Below the pieces are notes generated by a model, which was not told the DNA's origin, searched no databases, and saw only the letters and a list, made by a program, of their open reading frames with translations. From Pseudobutyrivibrio sp. (GTDB lineage: Bacteria; Bacillota; Clostridia; Lachnospirales; Lachnospiraceae): 49,451 bases of DNA. Numbering within the stretch: position 1 is the stretch's first letter; each line of letters starts with the position of its first letter. The translations under genes were made by a program, and so were the position numbers. Of the stretch, positions 1 to 7,001 are shown piece by piece. The DNA is taken from contig JAILGH010000041.1 in the NCBI GenBank assembly GCA_024697025.1, forward strand, positions 1 to 49,451, given 5' to 3'.

Positions 1-134
1 GTCACCTTGTTGATTTTGATCAGGCAATGGCTCGTTCAAAGCAGTACAAGACAGAAGAAGGCAGAGCATTATTAAAGCAGCAGGAAGGTGATACACATCA
101 CGGCGGCTGCGGAAATTGTGGAGGTGACAAATAA
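1..134 (+). CDS. nfnA: NfnA/SudB-like flavoprotein subunit, C-terminal end only
   Basis: Only the last 43 codons are in the window, read in the frame that begins at base 3 and ends at the TAA at 132-134. The segment starts with HLVDFD, which matches the end of the CVDGPEFDGHLVDFD-type motif in the FAD/NAD-binding subunit of NADH-dependent ferredoxin:NADP+ oxidoreductase (also called SudB or dihydroorotate dehydrogenase electron-transfer-like). The tail is rich in Gly, Cys and His (HHGGCGNCGGDK), as is common for this subunit in clostridia. Its stop overlaps the start of the next gene by one base (TAATG), which implies translational coupling with nfnB. The identification rests on a short tail and on the neighbour, so it is good but not certain. 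Confidence 0.7.
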   Translation, partial: HLVDFDQAMARSKQYKTEEGRALLKQQEGDTHHGGCGNCGGDK

Positions 135-1519
135 TGGCAGACGGATTTGTTAGAGTACCTATTTCAGAGCAGGACCCAAAGGTTCGTGCAACAAACTTTG
201 AAGAGGTATGTCTTGGATATACAGAAGAGGAAGCAGTTGAAGAGGCAGGTCGTTGCCTTAACTGCAAGAAGCCAATGTGTGTAGCAGGATGTCCAGTTTC
301 AATCAACATCCCAGCATTCATTGAGCAGGTTAAGAATCGTAATTTTGAAAAGGCTTATGAAATCATTTCTGAGTCATCAGCACTTCCAGCAGTTTGCGGA
401 CGTGTTTGCCCACAGGAGTCACAGTGCGAAGGCAAATGTATCCGTGGTATCAAGGGTGAGGCCGTTGCTATCGGTAAGCTCGAGCGTTTCGTAGCTGACT
501 GGGCTAGAGAAAATGGTATTAAGCCAAAGAACACATCTACTCCAAACGGACACAAGGTTGCAGTTATCGGTTCGGGCCCTTCAGGTCTTACAGCAGCTGG
601 TGATCTTGCAAAGCTTGGTTATGATGTTACAGTATTTGAAGCACTTCATGAAATGGGTGGTGTTTTAGTATACGGTATTCCTGAGTTCAGACTTCCAAAG
701 GAAAAGGTTGTTAAGGCTGAGGTTGAGAACGTTAAGGCTCTTGGCGTTAAGTTCGAGAAGAACGTTATTATTGGACGTTCAATCACTATCGATGAGCTTA
801 TGGAAAAGGAAGGATTCGAGGCAGTATTTATCGGTTCTGGTGCTGGACTTCCAATGTTCATGCACATTCCAGGTGAGCAGGCTAATGGCGTATTCTCGGC
901 AAACGAGTACCTTACACGTAACAACCTTATGAAAGCTTTCACGGAAGGTTATGATACACCAATCGCTCGCGGCAAGAAGGTAGTTGTTGTCGGCGGTGGT
1001 AACGTTGCTATGGATGCTGCACGTACAGCCCTTAGACTTGGTGCAGAAGTTCACGTTGTATATCGTCGTAGCGAGCAGGAGCTTCCAGCAAGAGCAGAGG
1101 AAGTTCATCATGCTAAGGAAGAGGGCGTTATCTTTGACCTTCTTCAGAACCCTACGGAAATCCTCGTTGATGAAGAGGGTAATGTTAAGGGATGCAAGGT
1201 TATCAAGATGGAACTTGGCGAGCCAGATGCTTCAGGACGTCGTAGACCAGTTGAGATTCCTGGCAGCGAGTACGAGATTGACTGTGATACAGTTATCATG
1301 TCACTTGGTACATCTCCAAACCCACTTATCTCAAGCACAACAGTTGGTCTTGATACAAATAAGAAGGGTTGCTTAATTGCTACAGAGCAGGGCGCTACTA
1401 CTAAGGAAGCAGTTTATGCTGGTGGTGATGCTGTTACTGGCGCAGCTACAGTTATCCTTGCTATGGGTGCTGGTAAGACTGCCGCAGCAGCAATTGATGA
1501 GTACTTCAAGAATAAATAA
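134..1519 (+). CDS. nfnB: NfnB/GltA-type NADPH-dependent oxidoreductase subunit
   Basis: A 461-residue iron-sulfur flavoprotein of the glutamate synthase small-subunit family. Two N-terminal cysteine groups, CLNCKKPMCVAGCP near residue 42 and CGRVCPQESQCEGKC near residue 88, bind the [4Fe-4S] clusters. The FAD-binding loop VIGSGPSGLTAAG lies near residue 144. The NADP-binding loop VVGGGNVAMDAART lies near residue 287, with a C-terminal GGDAVTGAATVILAMG flavin motif. Directly downstream of an NfnA-like subunit, this is best read as the NADPH- and ferredoxin-side subunit of the cytoplasmic NfnAB bifurcating transhydrogenase. Databases often name such proteins glutamate synthase small subunit. 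No GltB large subunit is present, which favours Nfn. Full length for the family. Confidence 0.85.
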   Translation: MADGFVRVPISEQDPKVRATNFEEVCLGYTEEEAVEEAGRCLNCKKPMCVAGCPVSINIPAFIEQVKNRNFEKAYEIISESSALPAVCGRVCPQESQCEGKCIRGIKGEAVAIGKLERFVADWARENGIKPKNTSTPNGHKVAVIGSGPSGLTAAGDLAKLGYDVTVFEALHEMGGVLVYGIPEFRLPKEKVVKAEVENVKALGVKFEKNVIIGRSITIDELMEKEGFEAVFIGSGAGLPMFMHIPGEQANGVFSANEYLTRNNLMKAFTEGYDTPIARGKKVVVVGGGNVAMDAARTALRLGAEVHVVYRRSEQELPARAEEVHHAKEEGVIFDLLQNPTEILVDEEGNVKGCKVIKMELGEPDASGRRRPVEIPGSEYEIDCDTVIMSLGTSPNPLISSTTVGLDTNKKGCLIATEQGATTKEAVYAGGDAVTGAATVILAMGAGKTAAAAIDEYFKNK

Positions 1520-1532
1520 AATAAGTTGATTT

Positions 1533-1575
1533 AAAGAGTGTGATTTTTCCAAAAGGAAGAGTCATGCTCTTTTTT
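1533..1575 (+). terminator. Rho-independent terminator after nfnB
   Basis: An 18-bp stem that allows G-U pairs runs from AAAGAG at 1533 through an AAAA loop to CTCTTT, followed by a run of T. It closes the nfnAB transcript. Confidence 0.85.
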
Positions 1576-1650
1576 GGTTTTTGGAAATCCTTAAAGAAAA
1601 AACTTAGAGATTATACAGAACTAGAAGTTAAAGATATCATAATTTTTTAG

Positions 1651-1685
1651 AAAAAAATAAGAGCCAGTCCACTTGGACCGCTCTT
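1651..1685 (-). terminator. Terminator of the 40-residue minus-strand ORF
   Basis: On the minus strand AAGAGC pairs with GCTCTT and GTCC with GGAC around an AAGT loop, followed by TATTTTTTT. It lies 31 bases beyond the stop of the small ORF at 1716-1838, which supports that ORF being a real transcription unit. Confidence 0.75.
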
Positions 1686-1715
1686 GGCTAGTAACTAACT
1701 AGATATTTAATTAAA

Positions 1716-1838
1716 TTAGTACTGGCCGAAAGCGTACTTGAAAAATGAAACTGGCTTCTTGCCTTCTGCCTCTACACGCTTGCAATACTTCTCATAGTCT
1801 GAGTAGATGCTGTACATCTGAAATGATACTTCGTACAT
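1716..1838 (-). CDS. Small unannotated protein, 40 residues
   Basis: An ATG at 1838 is preceded at 1844-1850 by a perfect AGGAGGT ribosome site with five bases between them. The reading frame runs 40 codons to a TAA at 1716. The product starts MYEVSFQMYSIYSDYEKYCK and ends GKKPVSFFKYAFGQY. It is rich in Tyr, Phe and Lys, with no signal peptide, no clear membrane segment and no cysteine pair. A terminator follows immediately. Its own ribosome site and terminator in an otherwise gene-free 540-base gap, transcribed against both neighbours, make it a convincing small gene. I do not recognise the family. The role is unknown. Confidence 0.7.
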   Translation of the reverse strand: MYEVSFQMYSIYSDYEKYCKRVEAEGKKPVSFFKYAFGQY

Positions 1839-1979
1839 AATTTACCTCCTTAACTAGTATTTATAACAAAATATATTGGAATCACAGTTTTTGTTACTTA
1901 GGTATATTAATATGTTATTTGTAATTTGTCAACAAAAAGTTTGTAAAGAAATTGTATAAAATTACTAAACGGATTTTTA

Positions 1980-2024
1980 TTGAGTTAGTTTCCCCAGGAT
2001 GATAAAATGAAAACAAGGAAACTA
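1980..2024 (+). promoter_or_regulatory. Promoter and probable operator of the TetR-galactoside operon
   Basis: The -35 is TTGAGT (1980-1985) and the -10 is TAAAAT (2003-2008), 17 bases apart. An 8-bp inverted repeat overlies it: TAGTTTCC at 1986-1993 directly after the -35, and GGAAACTA at 2017-2024 near the expected start of transcription. A regulator bound there would block polymerase. The next gene encodes a TetR-family protein, so autoregulation and control of the downstream operon are inferred. Confidence 0.65.
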
Positions 2025-2056
2025 TACTAATAACATTTAGTTTTTAGGAGTGGTAT

Positions 2057-2617
2057 ATGAACGAGCGAATATTAGAGGGAGCTTTAAATGTCTTTAAGGC
2101 CAAAGGACCTAAATTCACAATGGACGACCTTGCTTCTGAAATGAAGATGAGCAAGAAGACCATCTACACAGTTTTCAATGATAAAAATGAAATGATGTGT
2201 GAAATGATGGACTATGCCTTTGACTTAATTAAGGAAGCTGAGGATAAGGTGTATTTTGATGAATCAAAGGACACAGTTGAAAAAATCAGGGGGATTTTAG
2301 CGGTGCTTCCAGAATCCCATTATGGATTTGACTATACTGCTATGCATCAGCTTGCAACCAAGTATCCTATGGCTTATGAGAAGCTACAATTTAGACTACA
2401 AAGTGGTTGGGACAAGACAGTGGATTTGTTAAAGCGAGGCATGGATGAGGGCAAGATTAAAAGGATTGATGTGGACCTTTTTAAAATCATGTATGAGGCA
2501 AGCGTGGACAAATTGCTGATGGGAGATTATCTTGTAAATTCCAAGATGGATTATCCAACTGCTCTAGGAGAAATAGTTAATTTAATGATGGATGGGATTA
2601 TTATAAAGGGAAAGTAA
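2057..2617 (+). CDS. TetR-family transcriptional regulator
   Basis: 186 residues, a normal TetR length. The N-terminal helix-turn-helix covers about residues 1-50 (ALNVFKAKGPKFTMDDLA, then MSKKTIYTVFNDKNEMM), and the rest is a helical ligand-sensing domain without obvious sequence landmarks. AGGAG precedes the ATG. The stop touches the start of the GH2 gene (TAA then ATG), so the regulator is the first gene of the galactoside operon and is probably translated together with it. The inverted repeat in its own promoter is the likely operator. The inducer would be expected to be a galactoside or a breakdown product, but nothing in the protein shows this. Confidence 0.85.
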   Translation: MNERILEGALNVFKAKGPKFTMDDLASEMKMSKKTIYTVFNDKNEMMCEMMDYAFDLIKEAEDKVYFDESKDTVEKIRGILAVLPESHYGFDYTAMHQLATKYPMAYEKLQFRLQSGWDKTVDLLKRGMDEGKIKRIDVDLFKIMYEASVDKLLMGDYLVNSKMDYPTALGEIVNLMMDGIIIKGK

Positions 2618-5074
2618 ATGACACAAAAAATATATTTAGACAGAAAATGGAGATTTAATGAGAATTTCACAGAGGATATGATTGAGCAGCCTATGGAAAA
2701 CTGCACTCTTGTGAATATTCCTCATACTGTAAAGGAGACACCTATATCATATTTTGATGAGAGTGTTTATCAGATGGTAAGTACCTATCAAAAGTACATT
2801 TTTGCCCCAGCTCAGTGGGAGGGCAAGGCAGTATTTTTGAATTTTGAAGGTGTAGGACATAGCTGTGATGTCTATGTTAATGGACGCCATGTATCGCATC
2901 ATGATTGCGGTTACACCGCCTTTGCTGCTGAGGTTTCAGAGGTTCTTAACTTTGGTAGGGAAAACCTCATCACTGTTAGAGTAGATTCCAGAGAGACACT
3001 TAATCAGCCACCATTTGGATTTGTAATTGACTATATGACTTATGGTGGTATCTATAGAGATGTTTATTTTGAAATTAAGGAGAAGGCGCATTTTGATGAT
3101 GTGTTTTTGCTCCCTTCCTTGTTAGAACGGGTTTCTACAAGACGACGCACTCCAAAGCAGATTCGCATGATGAATGTGCAGGGTATTTTAAAGACTGAGT
3201 GCCGTTTTTCAAAAGAGATTTATGACCTTGCTTATGACGAGCATGTATTTATCAAACAATATCTTGATGACAAGCTTATTATTTCTCAGCCGGTAGGTGG
3301 TTTAGAAGAGGACGAGGATGGATATTTGCTTGTGCTTACATCTGCACCAGGGCCAGTAAAGCTTTGGGATATAGAAAGTCCTTATACTTATACAGTCAAG
3401 ACCCAGGTGGTTATTGATGATGAGATTGCAGATGAGCATGTATCGACTATTGGATTTAGAGATTCAGAGTTTCGGGCAAACGGTTACTATTTAAACGGCC
3501 GCAAAGTAAAGCTTAGAGGACTTAATAGACATCAGTCTTATCCTTATGTTGGATATGCTATGCCAGAGTCTATGCAAAGACTGGATGCCAAGATTCTTAA
3601 AGAGGAATTGGGTGTAAATGCTGTTAGAACTTCTCACTATCCTCAGTCTCATTATTTTATTGATGAGTGTGATAAGCTTGGACTTTTAGTGTTTACTGAG
3701 ATTCCTGGATGGCAGCATATCGGTGATGAAAGTTGGCAGCAACTAGCTATTAATAATACTAGGGATATGGTAGTGCAGTATCGCAATCACCCATCGATTA
3801 TTCTTTGGGGAGTTCGTATAAACGAATCTCAGGATAATGATGAGTTCTATAAGAAGACAAATGAGGTAGCGCACAAGCTTGACCCTACGCGTCCTACAGG
3901 TGGCGTTAGAGTCCATGCCAAGAGTTCGTTCTTTGAAGATGTGTATACCTTTAATGATTTTGTTCATTCAGGCAATAATAAAGGATGCTCGAAAAAGAGT
4001 GATATCACATCAGATGTCAACAAGGCATATTTGGTTTCTGAGTACAATGGCCACATGTATCCGACAAAGCCTTTTGATGATGAGGAGCATAGACAGGAGC
4101 ATGCAATTCGTCATGCCAATGTGTTGGATGCCATAGCAGCAGAGCCTGATATAGCAGGTTCATTTGGATGGTGTATGTTTGATTACAATACTCACAAGGA
4201 CTTTGGCTCAGGAGACAGGATTTGTTATCACGGCGTATTAGATATGTTTAGAAATCACAAGCTGGCGGCGGCAGTGTACGCATCATTTTTGGAGAATGAG
4301 CCAGTTCTTGAGGTTACATCAAGCTTTGATATTGGTGAGCATCCAGCTAGCTTTAGAGGCAAGATCTATATCATGACCAATGCTGACTCTGTAAAGATGT
4401 ATAAGGGCGATGACCTATTAAAGGAATATTTTGCAGAAAACACTTACTTTGAAAATTTAAGTCACGGCCCAATTTTGATTGATGATTTTATTGGTGATGC
4501 AATAGAAAAGGATGGCAGATACAAGAAACATCAGGCAAAGCTTTTAAAGAATGCGTTAAACGAGGTGACAGTAAATGGATTTAAGATGTCTACTAAGGTG
4601 CTTAAAAACGTGTTGCCTTTGATTGTATTTTATAGAATGAAGCTACGTCAGGGCATGGAAATCTACAATAAGTTTGTAGGTGACTGGGGAGGCGAAGCTA
4701 GAGAGTTTAGATTTGAAGCCATAAAAGAAGGCAGAGTCACAAAGACTATTACTAAATCAGCAGTGGTTAGCGCTCATATAGATGCTAAGCCAAGTCATAC
4801 ATTGCTTACCGAGATTCACACTTATGATGTGACTTCTGTAAGGATTAGGGTGCTAGATCAAAACGACAACCAATTATATTATTACAGTCAACCACTTGAG
4901 TTTAAAGTGGATGGACCATTTGAAATAATTGGACCTAAAACTGTTTCTACAGTCGGTGGCGCAATTGGAGTGTACGTTAAATCTATTGGAGAGGATGGTG
5001 ACGGTTCACTTACTATTTCAGGTCCTGGACTTGAGCCTGTAACAATTGGTTTATCGGTACAGTGTCTAGTTTAA
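2618..5074 (+). CDS. GH2 beta-galactosidase-type glycoside hydrolase
   Basis: 818 residues. The order is an N-terminal jelly-roll domain (about 1-180), an immunoglobulin-like middle domain, the TIM-barrel catalytic domain (about 290-590) and a C-terminal beta region. The barrel opens with the GH2 signature LRGLNRHQSYPYVG. The acid/base Glu is E403 in WGVRINES and the nucleophile is E475 in SEYNGH, 72 residues apart as expected for the family. There is no signal peptide, so the enzyme acts in the cytoplasm on imported sugars. Beta-galactosidase is the likely activity from the motif style and from the GPH transporter and alpha-galactosidase beside it. A beta-glucuronidase or another GH2 specificity cannot be excluded from sequence alone. 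Confidence 0.8.
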   Translation: MTQKIYLDRKWRFNENFTEDMIEQPMENCTLVNIPHTVKETPISYFDESVYQMVSTYQKYIFAPAQWEGKAVFLNFEGVGHSCDVYVNGRHVSHHDCGYTAFAAEVSEVLNFGRENLITVRVDSRETLNQPPFGFVIDYMTYGGIYRDVYFEIKEKAHFDDVFLLPSLLERVSTRRRTPKQIRMMNVQGILKTECRFSKEIYDLAYDEHVFIKQYLDDKLIISQPVGGLEEDEDGYLLVLTSAPGPVKLWDIESPYTYTVKTQVVIDDEIADEHVSTIGFRDSEFRANGYYLNGRKVKLRGLNRHQSYPYVGYAMPESMQRLDAKILKEELGVNAVRTSHYPQSHYFIDECDKLGLLVFTEIPGWQHIGDESWQQLAINNTRDMVVQYRNHPSIILWGVRINESQDNDEFYKKTNEVAHKLDPTRPTGGVRVHAKSSFFEDVYTFNDFVHSGNNKGCSKKSDITSDVNKAYLVSEYNGHMYPTKPFDDEEHRQEHAIRHANVLDAIAAEPDIAGSFGWCMFDYNTHKDFGSGDRICYHGVLDMFRNHKLAAAVYASFLENEPVLEVTSSFDIGEHPASFRGKIYIMTNADSVKMYKGDDLLKEYFAENTYFENLSHGPILIDDFIGDAIEKDGRYKKHQAKLLKNALNEVTVNGFKMSTKVLKNVLPLIVFYRMKLRQGMEIYNKFVGDWGGEAREFRFEAIKEGRVTKTITKSAVVSAHIDAKPSHTLLTEIHTYDVTSVRIRVLDQNDNQLYYYSQPLEFKVDGPFEIIGPKTVSTVGGAIGVYVKSIGEDGDGSLTISGPGLEPVTIGLSVQCLV

Positions 5075-5096
5075 AAAAATGTTTTTAAGTTTTTAT

Positions 5097-5150
5097 GGAA
5101 CAATATTTCTTTTAAAGAGAAAGTTATAAAGGTATTAGGGGACAATATTT
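5097..5150 (+). repeat. 12-bp direct repeat upstream of the sugar transporter
   Basis: GGAACAATATTT (5097-5108) and GGGACAATATTT (5139-5150) agree at 11 of 12 positions and are 42 bp apart, close to four helical turns. They fill most of the 103-base gap between the GH2 and transporter genes. They could be a pair of regulator sites for an internal promoter, but I see no clear -35/-10 pair. Confidence 0.35.
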
Positions 5151-5177
5151 AGCAAAATTAAAAGAGGGGTTTTTACG

Positions 5178-7001
5178 ATGGAAAGTAAAAAGAAACTTAC
5201 TGGGTTAGAAAAATTTGCCTACGGTCTTGGAGCGGTAGGAAAGGACATGGTGTATATGCTATCGGCATCATACATCCTCTACTATTATCAGGATATCCTA
5301 GGAGTTGAGGCTTGGATAATGGGCTTGATTCTTATGATAGCAAGAGTTTTTGACGCATTTAACGACCCGATAATGGGCGTTATTGTTGCCAAAACTAAGA
5401 CTAGATGGGGCAAGTTTAGGCCATGGCTTTTTATTGGAACGGTTACTAATGCAGTAATTCTGTTTCTATCATTTGCATGTCCACCAAGTCTTAATGGCAA
5501 GGGGCTAGTTGCCTATGCATCGATATTTTATATCCTGTGGGGCATTACCTATACAATGATGGATATTCCATACTGGTCAATGGTTCCAGCCTTCACTGAA
5601 GGTGGCAAGGAGCGTGAAGGCTTGTCGGCTTTGGCTCGTTCCTGTGCAGGTGTAGGTACAGCTATTACTATCGTAATTACGGTAATGTCTGTTTCTGCAA
5701 TTGGTACAGCTATTAACAATAATAGTGACAGTAAAACAACCTGCAGTTACACAGATACAACTACCTACTTTGTGGAGATGGATGATGCTGGTGTTGCTAC
5801 AGGTGAAATCCTAAAGGTGCCTACATCTATTTCTAATGTCACCGCAGATGTGAGTGAGATTGATGATAACAAGGAAGCACTTTCCTTTAATGCAAACAAT
5901 TCGGATTATGTAGTTACAGTAGATGGCACAGTGCTTTTTAACAATGAAAACAGTACCATGGACTATACCAAGGATGCTGGAAATGATAGTGCTGCATCTG
6001 CCGCTATATACGTATTTAAGTCTGATTTTGCAAAGGTTTCTTCTGATAGTGGAGTATCAGTTGATGTGACTTCTACTAAGCAGGTGGAGAGATACGGTTT
6101 TAAATATTTCTCATTAATTATAGCTATTGTATTTATTATATGTACAGCTGTAACTTGCATTTTCATTAAAGAAAAGTCTACTGTGGATGTAAAGACACCT
6201 AGCGTTGGAGAGATGTTTAAATCCCTTATTAACAACGACCAGGCTATGACCATGGTAATTACAATTGTGTTGGTAAATTCGGCTTACTACATTACTGCCA
6301 ATCTTTTGATATATTTCTTTAAATACGATTTGGCCGGTTCTAAGTGGGAGGCCAACTATACTTTGTTTAATACCTTTGCTGGGGGAATCCAGATATTGGC
6401 TATGATGCTATTCTTTGGACTCCTTAGAAAGTTTTTCACCACAATGAAGATTTTTGATATTAGCATCTATTGTGGCGTGGTGGGTTATCTTGTACTTCTT
6501 GGACTTTCTTTGGGTGGTGCATCAACAGTGTATCCATACCTTGTTCCAGGATTTTTCATTATGTCAGCAGTTGGAATTTTGAATGTTTTAATTACCGTAT
6601 TTCTTGCCAATACAGTTGATTACGGTCAGCTTAAAAATGGTCATAGAGATGAGTCGGTTATCTTTTCTATGCAGACATTTGTTGTAAAGCTTGCTTCTGG
6701 TGTGGCAGCCCTTGTGGCGTCTATTGCTATATCAGTATTTCATATCAGCGATACCAGTGCGGAGGTTGAGGCCGTTGATGGCAGTGTAGTTAAGGGATTG
6801 GAACAGCTCCTTGCAGACATTTCAAAGAAGAGCACAGGCGTTGTTTCAAACAGCGATATATTTGGTCTTAGAATGACAATGACCTTAGCGCCAATTGCAC
6901 TACTTATTATTGCATTTTTTATCTTTAAAAAGAGATATATACTTACAGATTCAGAACTAGAAAAAATTGCTGCTAAACTAAAGGAGAGCGCAAATGATTA
7001 A
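5178..7001 (+). CDS. GPH-family sugar:cation symporter with large extracellular insert
   Basis: 607 residues, about 150 longer than typical members of the glycoside-pentoside-hexuronide family (melibiose carrier type). Membrane segments begin near residue 18. The conserved loop FDAFNDPIMGVIVAKTKTRWGKFRPW (quoted in parts: DAFNDPIMG and RWGKFRPW) is the family hallmark. Between the fifth and sixth membrane segments there is a polar, Asp/Thr/Ser-rich stretch of about 125 residues (about 180-305), predicted outside the cell. A second enlarged outer loop lies near residues 520-565. It sits between two galactosidases and overlaps the GH36 gene by 8 bases, so uptake of galactosides is inferred. AGAGGGG precedes the ATG. 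Confidence 0.85.
   Translation: MESKKKLTGLEKFAYGLGAVGKDMVYMLSASYILYYYQDILGVEAWIMGLILMIARVFDAFNDPIMGVIVAKTKTRWGKFRPWLFIGTVTNAVILFLSFACPPSLNGKGLVAYASIFYILWGITYTMMDIPYWSMVPAFTEGGKEREGLSALARSCAGVGTAITIVITVMSVSAIGTAINNNSDSKTTCSYTDTTTYFVEMDDAGVATGEILKVPTSISNVTADVSEIDDNKEALSFNANNSDYVVTVDGTVLFNNENSTMDYTKDAGNDSAASAAIYVFKSDFAKVSSDSGVSVDVTSTKQVERYGFKYFSLIIAIVFIICTAVTCIFIKEKSTVDVKTPSVGEMFKSLINNDQAMTMVITIVLVNSAYYITANLLIYFFKYDLAGSKWEANYTLFNTFAGGIQILAMMLFFGLLRKFFTTMKIFDISIYCGVVGYLVLLGLSLGGASTVYPYLVPGFFIMSAVGILNVLITVFLANTVDYGQLKNGHRDESVIFSMQTFVVKLASGVAALVASIAISVFHISDTSAEVEAVDGSVVKGLEQLLADISKKSTGVVSNSDIFGLRMTMTLAPIALLIIAFFIFKKRYILTDSELEKIAAKLKESAND

Noticed and set aside
134-1519. Glutamate synthase small subunit as the primary name of the nfnB product
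   Set aside because: The upstream gene ends like NfnA/SudB and there is no large glutamate synthase subunit.
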